NCBI GenBank assembly: GCA_017405595.1
Contig: JAFRAC010000007.1
Span: forward strand, 372,001 to 436,000
Length of the DNA: 64,000 bases
Origin: Thermoguttaceae bacterium
GTDB taxonomy: Bacteria; Planctomycetota; Planctomycetia; Pirellulales; Thermoguttaceae
Reading direction: 5' to 3'
Both the position numbers and the translations under genes were made by a program. The notes under the pieces are model-generated. The model was not told the origin of the DNA. It saw only the letters and a list, made by a program, of their open reading frames with translations, and searched no databases. Shown here in pieces: positions 24,415 to 33,181 of the stretch (positions within the stretch are counted from its first letter, which is position 1; each line of letters opens with the position of its first letter).

Positions 24415-27114
24415 TTAGCCGCGGGCGGGACTCGATTCGGCCGGGGGCGCGGCGGAAAAATCTTCGCTCAGTTCCTCGATATTCTGCATCCGGTTCAGCG
24501 CGCGGCGACGGCAGGGACTTTGCGGAAATTCCTTGATGACGGTCATGTAAGCGGTACGCGCCTTAACATAATCGCGGCTCTTGAGCGCGATTTCCCCTTT
24601 CAGGATCAGGAGAAGATCGGCAACCGATTCGTCGGGACCGGCGGCGAGGGCATCGTTGACAATCTTTTCGGCGGCGACGTAATCCCGCTCCTCAAATTTG
24701 ATCTCGGCGAACGCCCAGGCCGCGTTGCTCCAGTAGGGGCTGTTCGGGAAGTCGCGGTAGATTTTGGCGAAATACTTTTCGGCCAGATCGGTGTTCTTCC
24801 GTTCCCACTCGTTCCAGGCGAGCAAATAGTAGCTTTCGGGCATAAAATGGCCGTCGTTCGGCGAATTGACCGCGTTCTGCAGATACTCGATCGCCTTGGC
24901 GTTCTTTCCGTAGAAGTCGGCGCGGTAGCCGCAGTAGTAGCAGGCGTCCACCGCCTCGGGGGAATTCGGCGCCATTTTGATGAGCATGTCGCAAACGGTC
25001 TGTCCCTCGTCGTACTCTTTGAGTTCAAAGAGTACGCGCGCGCGCAGGAGCGCGGCGGCGGCGGCGACCCGCGGGTAATCGCTCCAGAGCGTTTCGGAAC
25101 CGGTCAGCAGGTTCAGCAGCTCGTCGTTCGCATCGTCGAGATGATTCTGCTCATAGAGCTGTGTGGCTTTTTTGAGCATCCCTTTCGCGTCGTCTTCGGA
25201 AAGTTTCGGCGGTTCCGGTTTTCCGGCGGACTCGGCGGGTTTCGTGTTTTCGGCGGTCTGGGCCTCGCCCGGCTGCGCCTGAGGATCGGCCGCGGCGGGT
25301 TCGGCAGGTTTCGCGCTCGCTTCGGTCTGCGGCGGCTGATTCTGTACCACATGACCGGAACTCGGCGTGAGCTGGTTGGTGCGCGGAGGAAGATTGCCGC
25401 CGGCGGGCGGGCTGAGGGTGTTCGGGTTCAGATTGCCGGAAGGATTGTTGTTCGCGTAGAGATCGCCTCTCCGGTCGGGATAGCGCCCGATGTCCGAGGG
25501 GGGAAGACGGTTCGGGTTCAAATCGGATGAACCCGGCCGACTGCCGGGGTCGTTATACCCGGCGCGGTTGTAGCCCTGCCGGCCGTAGGCGTCGCTGCCC
25601 CGGCCGGCGGCGGCGTACGCCGAACCGATCGGATTGGCGATCGCCTGCTGGCGTTCGCGGTCGATTCGGTCGACAATCTTCATCAAAACCGGGTCGGTCT
25701 GGCTTGAAGCGTACCGGTAGAGCGCCTGGAAGACCGCCTGCTGGTTCTGGTCGTCCTGAGGATTCCGCGATACACCGTAACGGCTCGCGTAGGCGAGGAT
25801 GAGGTTGCCGCACGCGTTGACGTAATCCTGCGGCGAGAGTTTCGACGAGGCGTTCCCGCGGTTGCTGTCGAAATAGTGAATCTCGTACTGGTTCGGGTTG
25901 ACCGAACTCGGCGAAATGTCGGCGAAACCGAGTACTTCGCGGATTGCGTAATCGTAATCCCCCTCACCGAGCCGGATGGTCGAGTCGTAATAGGAGATGA
26001 TATCGGAATTCGCCAGACTCAGAACCGAGTTCTGCATCTGCCTGAGGAGGGCATACGCCTCGTTAAAGCGCCCGAGTTTTGTCAGGAGCTGAATCTTCAG
26101 ATAGGCGATCGGCGGCGAGAGACTCGAGTTCATCTGCTCGATGCGGGCGATCGTGTTCAGGCCGTCTTCGTACCGGTTCAGCCGCAGATAGCAGTAGGCT
26201 TCGTAGCCGAGCGCTTCCTGCACGACGGCCCGGTTCGCGGAATCGTTCTCGTTGCTTCGGACGAACTGGTCCATCAGCTGAAGCGCGCCCTGGTAATCTT
26301 CCTGCAGAACTTTCAAGTAGGCGCGCTGAATCGAGGCGCGGTTGGCCTGCGAGTAACTGGAATCCATCGACAGACGGTTGAATTCCTGATCGGCGCGGGC
26401 GTAATTCCCGGCGCGGCCGTCGGCGGCGGCCTGTTCGAGAAGGCACAAGTCGCGCCGCGCTCCGTACGGAAACCGGGTAAGACAGGTCTGGAAATAATTC
26501 TGGGCCTTATCGTAATGCCCCAGGTTCGATTCGCAGACCCCGGCGTAGTAGTAGGCGTATTGAAGGTCTTCGGTGTTGGGGAACTCGGAGATGAACTTTT
26601 CGAGCTGCGGGATCGCGCTGCGGTAATCGCGGAGACTGAAGAAGGAGTAGGCGTACTGCAGAAGGGCTTTGCGGTAGAGGTCTTCGTTCTTCCCCCGTTT
26701 CCCCTGCTGGATGACATAGTTGAGATGGCTGCGTCCGCGTTCCCCGTCGGCGGCGTCGACGTAGTCGCTCCGCATTAAATAGGCGTAGCCGAGGAAGAGT
26801 TCGGCTTCGTTCCGCTTGGCGGATCGGGGATACCGCTTGATGAAATCTTCGAGCGCGTTGATGACGTTATTCCACGACTGCGATTTTTGAGGGCTGTTCG
26901 GAGGGAGGGACGCCGCCTGGAGATAGAGATTGTATGCCGACTGGTATTGCGACTGTTCGGACTGGGCGAAAAGGAGCGGCGCGGTATCGGATACGCCGGA
27001 CAGACTCGGGACAAGCCCCGCGGCCGAAAGGAAGAGAAAGACCCCCGGCAGCAGAAAACCGATCTTGCGGACGTTCCCCCGGAAGAGACCGCCCCGACGG
27101 AATCGAAATGTCAT
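24415..27114 (-). CDS. Exported TPR-repeat protein
   Basis: An 899-residue protein with a signal peptide (hydrophobic residues about 18-50). Many tetratricopeptide-like repeats are seen: N-terminal half about residues 60-360 (ALEDFIKRYPRS, AIPQLEKFISEFPNT, AQNYFQTCLTRFPYG) and C-terminal about 620-880 (AEKYFAKIYRDFPNS, ARTAYMTVIKEFPQS). The spacing resembles YbgF/CpoB and BamD. A Pro/Asn/Gly/Gln-rich linker (about 500-610) separates the halves. It probably scaffolds envelope proteins. It follows an ExbB/ExbD-like cluster and a lipoprotein on the same strand, a position similar to CpoB behind Tol-Pal, but has its own promoter. Confidence 0.78.
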   Translation of the reverse strand: MTFRFRRGGLFRGNVRKIGFLLPGVFLFLSAAGLVPSLSGVSDTAPLLFAQSEQSQYQSAYNLYLQAASLPPNSPQKSQSWNNVINALEDFIKRYPRSAKRNEAELFLGYAYLMRSDYVDAADGERGRSHLNYVIQQGKRGKNEDLYRKALLQYAYSFFSLRDYRSAIPQLEKFISEFPNTEDLQYAYYYAGVCESNLGHYDKAQNYFQTCLTRFPYGARRDLCLLEQAAADGRAGNYARADQEFNRLSMDSSYSQANRASIQRAYLKVLQEDYQGALQLMDQFVRSNENDSANRAVVQEALGYEAYCYLRLNRYEDGLNTIARIEQMNSSLSPPIAYLKIQLLTKLGRFNEAYALLRQMQNSVLSLANSDIISYYDSTIRLGEGDYDYAIREVLGFADISPSSVNPNQYEIHYFDSNRGNASSKLSPQDYVNACGNLILAYASRYGVSRNPQDDQNQQAVFQALYRYASSQTDPVLMKIVDRIDRERQQAIANPIGSAYAAAGRGSDAYGRQGYNRAGYNDPGSRPGSSDLNPNRLPPSDIGRYPDRRGDLYANNNPSGNLNPNTLSPPAGGNLPPRTNQLTPSSGHVVQNQPPQTEASAKPAEPAAADPQAQPGEAQTAENTKPAESAGKPEPPKLSEDDAKGMLKKATQLYEQNHLDDANDELLNLLTGSETLWSDYPRVAAAAALLRARVLFELKEYDEGQTVCDMLIKMAPNSPEAVDACYYCGYRADFYGKNAKAIEYLQNAVNSPNDGHFMPESYYLLAWNEWERKNTDLAEKYFAKIYRDFPNSPYWSNAAWAFAEIKFEERDYVAAEKIVNDALAAGPDESVADLLLILKGEIALKSRDYVKARTAYMTVIKEFPQSPCRRRALNRMQNIEELSEDFSAAPPAESSPARG

Positions 27115-27169
27115 AGAGTGCCCCTTAAAAATCGATTTCGATGGGAAAGCATAGAATTTTCGCTTTCCT

Positions 27170-27198
27170 ATCTTACTAAATTTTCAGAACTGTGTCGA
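27170..27198 (-). promoter_or_regulatory. Promoter of the TPR-M16 unit
   Basis: On the minus strand TCGACA (27193-27198) and TAAGAT (27170-27175) are 17 bases apart in an AT-rich stretch about 55 bases before the TPR start codon. Confidence 0.5.
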
Positions 27199-27255
27199 GA
27201 GGGGTTAAAAAGAATGGGAAAAAAGGGAAAACTTGAGCGTTTCTTCCCGGCGGCG

Positions 27256-27291
27256 AAAAAAAGGACGCGCCGACATCCTGACGGCGCGTCC
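27256..27291 (-). terminator. Intrinsic terminator after the lipoprotein gene
   Basis: On the minus strand a perfect 10-bp stem (GGACGCGCCG at 27263-27272 with CGGCGCGTCC at 27282-27291, 9-base loop) is followed by seven T (27256-27262). It ends transcription from the ExbB/ExbD-lipoprotein side before the TPR promoter. Confidence 0.92.
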
Positions 27292-27353
27292 GGTGATCGC
27301 CCTGAAGGCGGTTCCGTGCGCGGGACACTCCATTGTCCCGCGGCTGATGAATT

Positions 27354-27932
27354 TCATTCCATCGCGGTCTGCAGATCCTGATCTTCGTGGGGGGTTCCGA
27401 CCGCGTGCAGATGGTCCTTATCGATATAGATGACTTCCGAACCGTCGAGTTTCTTGATGGTATAGGGGATCGGCCACCCGACGCGGATCGTCTGCTCGTA
27501 GTAGATCGTGCACTTGTAGTGGGCGTGGTGAACCTGAACAGGACCGGTCAGAGGGAAGAAACGGGGCGGATCGACATAGTCGGAGATCAGCTCTTTGATG
27601 ATCTTCACGTTGTTCCGGTAACGGGTTTCAAGGAACGGAATCCCTCCGCTGTTCGGCTTCGCCTTTTCGAGAAGGCGCATCACCTCGTCGTCCGAAGGCT
27701 CGTCCAGCCCTTCGGGGATGTCTTCGACGATCGGGGGAAGAACCGGAACCTGCTCGTAACGGTCCTTCTCGAACGCCATATCTTCGTAGGCGCCCTGGAA
27801 GTAGGGGCTTACGGGGACCGGAATGCTGAATATGCCGAGCGACGGGCCCGGGATTCCAATACAGCCTGATACGAAAAGAAGCGCGGATGCCAGAAACCCG
27901 CAACTCACCAATCGAAAGCTTGTTTTTTTCAT
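27354..27932 (-). CDS. Putative lipoprotein of unknown function
   Basis: A 192-residue protein from the ATG at 27932, preceded by AAGGATG. The longer frame adds residues without a signal. The signal peptide ends in a lipobox with Cys24 (LLFVSGC). The mature part begins with a Pro/Ile-rich stretch. It has an acidic segment (DIPEGLDEPSDDEVMRLLEK) and a C-terminal beta-rich region (VHHAHYKCTIYYEQTIRV and following) common in planctomycete lipoproteins. No Pal/OmpA peptidoglycan-binding motif is seen. It lies 140 bases downstream of the ExbD-like gene. Confidence 0.7.
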   Translation of the reverse strand: MKKTSFRLVSCGFLASALLFVSGCIGIPGPSLGIFSIPVPVSPYFQGAYEDMAFEKDRYEQVPVLPPIVEDIPEGLDEPSDDEVMRLLEKAKPNSGGIPFLETRYRNNVKIIKELISDYVDPPRFFPLTGPVQVHHAHYKCTIYYEQTIRVGWPIPYTIKKLDGSEVIYIDKDHLHAVGTPHEDQDLQTAME

Positions 27933-28072
27933 TTCATCATCCTTGAGCATATGCGAACGGACATCCTTTTCGGGAATGTCCTTATAGGTGTCCTTCGTTA
28001 TATTCGGCAATTCGGGGGGCGCGGGTGAAAGCGAAATTGCGGATTTTGCGGATTTTTTCAAAAAAAGCGGTT

Positions 28073-29191
28073 TTAATAAGTCGTCGACTCGCTTCCGTTC
28101 GGGGAGATCGTGATGTTTTTCCCCGACGGTATCGGCCGGATGGCGATGGTGTAGTCGTTTTCCAGGAGAAACTTCTTGACTTCGCGCAAAAGGCCGAACG
28201 AGTCGGGATAGACCGAAAGGGTAATCACGCTCGACGCGCGCAGGTACATTCCCAGCTTTTTCCGGAAATCCGAGTCTTCCCGCAGGGCCTCGTCCCACGT
28301 CTCGCCGATTTCCGCCGCCGGGATGAATTCCCCTTCATCGAAGACAATGTTCATCATGGTCCGCCCGTTCTGGCCCTGCACTTTGTGCAGTGAACCGCGG
28401 AACCGGAAGGTGTACCCCTCGTACGGACCGAGCTGGTCCTCGAAACTCCCTTTCTCAAAATCGCGGATCGTGCGGAAATAGCCGCGTACCCTTTCGGCGT
28501 AATAGCCGATCGGCACGTGCGAAATCTTTCCTTCCCGGAGCGCGAAGACTCCCTCGCTCCCCTCCACCTTTTTGGTCAGAGGGGTCGGCATATTTTCGAG
28601 GACTTTCGCTTTCGGCCGGATGTTCGCCAGCCGGTCGGCTTCGCCGCGGAGCCGGTCCGATTCCTCGGTCAGCCGGCGGAGCTCTGCGGCCTGGCGCAGA
28701 CGTTCCTGTTCCGATTCCGACTTTTCGTGTTCCGCCCGTTCGACAACCGCTTCGGCCGCCGCGATTTCGGCGGTCAGTTCGCGGTATTCCGCCTCGGCGC
28801 CCGACGCTTCGTTTTTCACATTGAGCATCTGTTCATTGAGGAGATCGACCTCGTTTTTCAGCGCGAGGCCTTCCTCTTTCAGGCGGGTAAACTCTTTCAT
28901 TGCCGCGACGTAACGCGTTTTGCTGATCCCGTTCGGGGGGGGAACCGTTTCGGGGGCCTCGGCGGGTTCGGGCGTTTCGGGCGGAGCGGCGGGGAGAGGA
29001 ATTTCCCGCCCGGATTCGGCCGGGTCGGGCAAATCCGGTTTGGAAGAGGAATCGGCGACACTCCCGACCCGGACTCCGGCGACCATGACCAGAATGATCA
29101 TGATCCCGACCATATTCGAGATGATGTCGAGGAAGGAGTCTTCTCCGCTCTGCGGGGTCTTCCCGCTGGTTCGCCGTACCAGTCTTCTCAT
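28073..29191 (-). CDS. ExbD/TolR-like membrane protein with coiled coil, Asp retained
   Basis: A 372-residue protein with one N-terminal helix (about residues 20-42) that aligns with the ExbD/TolR helix. The segment SFLDIISNMVGIMIILVMV places Asp22 where ExbD/TolR carry their proton-relaying aspartate (FIDVM in ExbD). A Pro/Glu-rich linker follows, then a long coiled coil (about 95-195), then a globular periplasmic domain (about 200-365). It is the third gene of a coupled unit: its ATG overlaps the TGA of the upstream ExbD-like gene by 4 bases. It probably forms the rod of a proton-driven complex with the ExbB-like protein. Confidence 0.7.
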   Translation of the reverse strand: MRRLVRRTSGKTPQSGEDSFLDIISNMVGIMIILVMVAGVRVGSVADSSSKPDLPDPAESGREIPLPAAPPETPEPAEAPETVPPPNGISKTRYVAAMKEFTRLKEEGLALKNEVDLLNEQMLNVKNEASGAEAEYRELTAEIAAAEAVVERAEHEKSESEQERLRQAAELRRLTEESDRLRGEADRLANIRPKAKVLENMPTPLTKKVEGSEGVFALREGKISHVPIGYYAERVRGYFRTIRDFEKGSFEDQLGPYEGYTFRFRGSLHKVQGQNGRTMMNIVFDEGEFIPAAEIGETWDEALREDSDFRKKLGMYLRASSVITLSVYPDSFGLLREVKKFLLENDYTIAIRPIPSGKNITISPNGSESTTY

Positions 29192-31452
29192 GATCCCGGT
29201 TCCTTCCCGACCACTTCGGCCCGAACCTGCTGCGACCGCATCAGGCGGACCAGGCGGGCCGCCGTCTCTTCTCCGCCGGGGGCGACGCTGATCCGGATCC
29301 AGGGGGACCAGTACATATTTTTTCCGGCGGCGTGCCAGCCGCGCACACAGGCGACGACCGCCGCGAGGATTTTCCGCGAGTCGTCTTCGCTGCGGAAATC
29401 GAACGATTTCGGGTCGCGCATTCCCGCCTGGGCGGGGAACCGGACTTCGCCGGCGGCGCAGACCACATTGATCGGCCGCTCGATTGAGGTTTGAGACGGT
29501 TTTTTCATCTCCTCGGCGAGATTGATCGCGCGTTTGTCCCGTTCGGCTTTGACCCGCGGCTCTTTGGCCTGGCCGGCGTCCGTCTTCGGGGAGGGGCCGG
29601 AGACCGATTCGATTTCAGCTCCTTCGGGCGGGGGATCTTTCCCCCCTTCGGTTCCGGCCAGATAGGTTGTGTTTCCCACGGTCTGGCGCGGATCGACCTG
29701 GGGCGTGTTCCGGCCGGATTCGCTTTGCGGCGCGGTTTCGGCGAAGATTGTCGTTTCGCCGCCGGCATTTTGGGCCGGGGGAACGGCCGGAACGCCGGCC
29801 GCGGCGTCCGAAGAGTAAGGAAGGTCGCCCTGGGCCAGCGGGGGTTCCCCGGAGCTGTTTGGCATCCCGCCGGAGGGGAGGGGTGCCGATTCCGCCGCGG
29901 AAAGAAGCGGGTCCTGCTCTTCGGAATTCGAAAGGCCGGCCGAACCGGCTTGCGGTGCCGCGGCGGCCGAACCGGTCAGGCTGTTTCCTTCCGCCCCTTC
30001 TGTTGTTTCGCCGAGCAGGCCCCCGTCCGGAAGATCCTCCTGCGCGAAACCGGCGGTTCCTTCGGCGAGACCGGCATAGTTCCCCTCGGGCTGGGCGGGA
30101 TCGTAATCCCCGGAAAAGGCGCCGCTTTCCGAAGAGGAAATCCCGGACCCTTTTCCCGCTGAAAACCCGGGCGAACCCGGCCCGCCGCCGAGGCCGGCGG
30201 GGGATCCCCCTTCGCCCGGCGGTGCTACGAGCCGCGCGTACGGTCCGAGCCGGGAGGCGAGGTCCCCCTGCGGCGGCATGCCGCTTTCCTCTTCGCCGGC
30301 CGTGAACTGGGGATCCTGCCCCTGCGCTTCCAATTCGTTGAGGAGCGCCGCGATCGGTCCGGCAAGCCGGGCGCGCGCCATGCCGACCTGTTCTTCCACA
30401 CGGCGGCGGAGTTCGGGGTCAGGCTGGGGGTACTCGATTTCCGCGTCGCTTTCGACGAACTCATAGCCGAATTCTCCGCCCCACGAGGCGAGCGCCGATT
30501 TGGCGATGTAGTACTGCTGCGCCGATTCCGGCTTTAAGATGAGAAGCGGGTACGGTTCGCTTTCCTCATCTCCTTCCCCCTTTTCGATGTAATACTGGCG
30601 CGCGGCGCGCAGGCCGGCGTCGAACGGATTGCCCGGATATTTCGCGACAAGAAAATCTTCCGGAATGAACTGAACCCGTTCGGGCATCAGCCGGATTCCG
30701 TTTTCGTCACACTCGACGTAGATCGGGCGGCGGAACGTGCCCGATTTCCCCTTGTAGGGAAGGATGGCATACGCCGGTTTCCCTTCCGATTCGGCGGCTT
30801 TCCGGCGGAGCTGTTCGACCTCTTCGTTCAGCCGGGCGATCTCTTCGGTTTTGGCGCCGATCTCCTCCCGGATCCGCCCGGCATCCTCTTCCGGCGCGGC
30901 TTCTTCGGTCAGATCGGCGGCCTGCCGGTTCAGTTCGGCGACTTCCGCGACAAGCCTGCCGATCTGGTTTTCCGTTTCGGCGAGTTTCGCCCGCTGTTCC
31001 GTCAGCTCTTCGCGTGTCCGGTCGCGGACCGTTTCCAGTTCCGAAAGGAACCATTCCGCCGATTCCCGCTGGTCGGCGAGATCCTCGTCCGACATCTCGC
31101 CGTACAGCCGCATGTATTCCTCGAAGAGACGTTCGTCTTCGGGGGAAAGAGTCTCTTCGGTTTCGGAGACGGCGGTTTCGGGGGCGGCCTTTTCGGGGGG
31201 AGTCTCTTCGGCCTTTTCGTCAGGCCGGTCCGCCGGCGGTGAACCGGCCGGCTCTTCGGAAGCCAGGCGGCCGAACGCCTCTTCGGAAAAGAGGGGATCG
31301 GCGCGTGAGGCGCTCTCCAGGTCGGCGGTATCGCGGCCGATCAGCACGAGGAGCATAATCAGCATCCCCATCGTGCAGAGGAGTACCGCCAGGAACGGGA
31401 AGAGGCTGACGGTCGGTCCCTGATCGCGCCGAAAGCGGCTTCGTCCGGTCAT
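29188..31452 (-). CDS. Large ExbD-like membrane protein with coiled coil, Asp missing
   Basis: A 754-residue protein with one helix near residues 14-38 (SLFPFLAVLLCTMGMLIMLL), a motif typical of planctomycete proteins next to ExbB homologues. The position of the ExbD aspartate is Ala here (FLAVL instead of F-I/L-D). A coiled coil follows (about 105-235), then a domain with YVECDENGIRLMPERVQF and LLILKPESAQQYYIAKSAL (245-345). Next comes a long Gly/Ser/Ala/Pro-rich disordered region (about 390-620), and finally a folded C-terminus (about 650-750). It overlaps both neighbours by 4 bases. It is presumably a structural partner of the ion channel rather than the proton-relaying subunit. Confidence 0.7.
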   Translation of the reverse strand: MTGRSRFRRDQGPTVSLFPFLAVLLCTMGMLIMLLVLIGRDTADLESASRADPLFSEEAFGRLASEEPAGSPPADRPDEKAEETPPEKAAPETAVSETEETLSPEDERLFEEYMRLYGEMSDEDLADQRESAEWFLSELETVRDRTREELTEQRAKLAETENQIGRLVAEVAELNRQAADLTEEAAPEEDAGRIREEIGAKTEEIARLNEEVEQLRRKAAESEGKPAYAILPYKGKSGTFRRPIYVECDENGIRLMPERVQFIPEDFLVAKYPGNPFDAGLRAARQYYIEKGEGDEESEPYPLLILKPESAQQYYIAKSALASWGGEFGYEFVESDAEIEYPQPDPELRRRVEEQVGMARARLAGPIAALLNELEAQGQDPQFTAGEEESGMPPQGDLASRLGPYARLVAPPGEGGSPAGLGGGPGSPGFSAGKGSGISSSESGAFSGDYDPAQPEGNYAGLAEGTAGFAQEDLPDGGLLGETTEGAEGNSLTGSAAAAPQAGSAGLSNSEEQDPLLSAAESAPLPSGGMPNSSGEPPLAQGDLPYSSDAAAGVPAVPPAQNAGGETTIFAETAPQSESGRNTPQVDPRQTVGNTTYLAGTEGGKDPPPEGAEIESVSGPSPKTDAGQAKEPRVKAERDKRAINLAEEMKKPSQTSIERPINVVCAAGEVRFPAQAGMRDPKSFDFRSEDDSRKILAAVVACVRGWHAAGKNMYWSPWIRISVAPGGEETAARLVRLMRSQQVRAEVVGKEPGS

Positions 31453-32888
31453 GCCGATTTCTTTTTCCTCCAGAATCCGGTTCCCAGCTTCGGTATGCGG
31501 ATCGAATAGGTTGCCGGTTCGTCATCGGCCGGTTCCGCCGAGGGGCTCTCGCCGTAGATATTCCGCAGCCGGATCGTTTCGGGGTGTGAATAACGGCTCT
31601 TTCCCCGGTCGGCCGGACCGCCGAACGGTTCGGAGGCTCCGGAGTCCGACGTCTCTTTCAGGCGGTGATTCAGGAGCTGAACCGCTTCGGACAGCGAGCC
31701 GAGCGTTTCGGAAAAGGCCTCGGTTCCGGAAAGGGAACGGAGCCTCTGGTTGAGTCGTTCTTCGAGCCGCGCGATTTCGCCGTCGGCCCGGAACAGTTCC
31801 TGGATCGTTTCGGTCTCTTCGACCACTTTGTCCCGGAGTTCGGCCACCGCGGAAAGGTGTTCGTCCATCGACCGGATGACCGGTGAAATGGTTTTGCGGA
31901 AGAGATCTTCCTCTCCCGCGCTGATCTGCCGCGCGTACTTTTCAAGACTTTCGCCGAGCGCGCTCTGCAGCGAAGCCTGGAACCGGGCCGTGTTCTGCTG
32001 AACCGCCTCGTTCCCCTGTGTTACGGCCTGCCTCATCGCCTCCTGCCAGGTTTCGGCCTGATGCTTGATGACCGTGTCAAACGCTTCGGTCAGCGATTGC
32101 AGGACACGGCGGCTTGCCTTGAACCCTTCCTCTTCGAGCGGGGAAGAGGCGGGAAGGAACCGGCCCCGGAGCTCGCGGTCGACGAGCTGTTCGACCCGCG
32201 CGAAACAGCGCGACTCGCGGAGCTGCACGAAGTACTGGGTGAAGTAAAGGACAAAGACGAGCGAAAGCGCCAGCGCGGTGGTGTCGAACGCCACCTTGAG
32301 CCCTGAGGCGAGAAGTTTTCCGGTCGTTTCGAGTTCCGTCAGATTGAGGTTCCCGAGCGCGGCGGTGATTCCGATCACCGTGCCGAGAAAACCGAGGATC
32401 GGAATCGCCCAGATAAACATCTTCACCATTCCGTAATCGGAATCCGCGGCGTACAGATCGTCGTCGGCGAGAGAGCGGAGCTCCTGGTCGAGATCGTCGA
32501 CCCGTCCTCCCGACTGCAGAAACTGCAGGGCCCGGCGGAGCCGGCTGGTGTGGAGCGACTCGCCCCGGACCGAAACCGCTTTCTTCAAGGATTTCAGATA
32601 CCCCTCGACTTCGGAAATCGGCTCTTTTTCCTTCTTGATCGGCGGGAAGATCACTCCGAGCCGAAGCCGCCGCTTTTGCAGGCCGACCCGCAGAAACTTG
32701 AAGAGGAGACTTGCCATCCCGATAAAAAAGAGCGCGACCGTGACATACTCAACCGGGTGGCCCGCGGTATAGCGGATGACGAGCTCGTCATGAATGATTC
32801 CGCGCCGGATCAGTGTGTAGAATCCGAAACATGCCGCTCCTCCCCAGAGGATCGGCGAGACCGCGATGGCGGTGATTCCCTTTTTCAT
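31449..32888 (-). CDS. MotA/TolQ/ExbB-type proton channel protein
   Basis: A 479-residue inner-membrane protein. Hydrophobic segments lie near residues 10-28, 48-66, 158-182 and 200-225. The last two carry the MotA/TolQ/ExbB signature (FIWAIPILGFLGTVIGITAA and LASGLKVAFDTTALALSLVF), with the conserved Gly-Thr-Val-x-Gly and Thr/Ala residues lining the ion path. The C-terminal 230 residues are a long helical, coiled-coil-like cytoplasmic tail, much longer than in TolQ or ExbB. It is the first gene of a three-gene coupled unit with two ExbD-like proteins. Such complexes use the proton motive force to do work across the envelope. The target here is unknown. Confidence 0.85.
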   Translation of the reverse strand: MKKGITAIAVSPILWGGAACFGFYTLIRRGIIHDELVIRYTAGHPVEYVTVALFFIGMASLLFKFLRVGLQKRRLRLGVIFPPIKKEKEPISEVEGYLKSLKKAVSVRGESLHTSRLRRALQFLQSGGRVDDLDQELRSLADDDLYAADSDYGMVKMFIWAIPILGFLGTVIGITAALGNLNLTELETTGKLLASGLKVAFDTTALALSLVFVLYFTQYFVQLRESRCFARVEQLVDRELRGRFLPASSPLEEEGFKASRRVLQSLTEAFDTVIKHQAETWQEAMRQAVTQGNEAVQQNTARFQASLQSALGESLEKYARQISAGEEDLFRKTISPVIRSMDEHLSAVAELRDKVVEETETIQELFRADGEIARLEERLNQRLRSLSGTEAFSETLGSLSEAVQLLNHRLKETSDSGASEPFGGPADRGKSRYSHPETIRLRNIYGESPSAEPADDEPATYSIRIPKLGTGFWRKKKSA

Positions 32889-33122
32889 CGAAAACTCCCG
32901 TGGCCCGGCCGCGCTTCTCTTCCCGAAAAAAAGGGAAAGCGAACGCGGAAAGGCTTGCTCTTTCCTGGAAATCGCCGTGTTCGGGAGACCGGCCCCCGAA
33001 CGCCGGACAGACTTTCTGCCGCGGGAGTCTAATCAATTCCGAAGGGGGATTCCAGAGCAATTGTGCTCCGGCGTCCGGACGGGGCAAAAGACAGGTTTCG
33101 GGAAAAGCCGGGAGAATGGAAA

Positions 33123-33159
33123 ACGAGGGCTTCCCCGCGCGAAGCGGAAAAGCCCTCGT
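33123..33159 (-). terminator. Hairpin after the DegT aminotransferase gene
   Basis: A perfect 10-bp stem, ACGAGGGCTT (33123-33132) with AAGCCCTCGT (33150-33159), lies 23 bases beyond the aminotransferase stop on the minus strand. Only three T follow. The 293-base gap up to the ExbB-like gene shows no other clear element and no convincing promoter for that operon. Confidence 0.65.
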
Positions 33160-33181
33160 CGAAAGGGGATGCGAAGCGCGG

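Noticed and set aside
28073..32888. Zorya-type anti-phage system (ZorA/ZorB-like proton channel)
   Set aside because: The ExbB-like protein with coiled coils recalls ZorA. However, no OmpA-like ZorB, helicase or nuclease is present, and the neighbours are envelope proteins.
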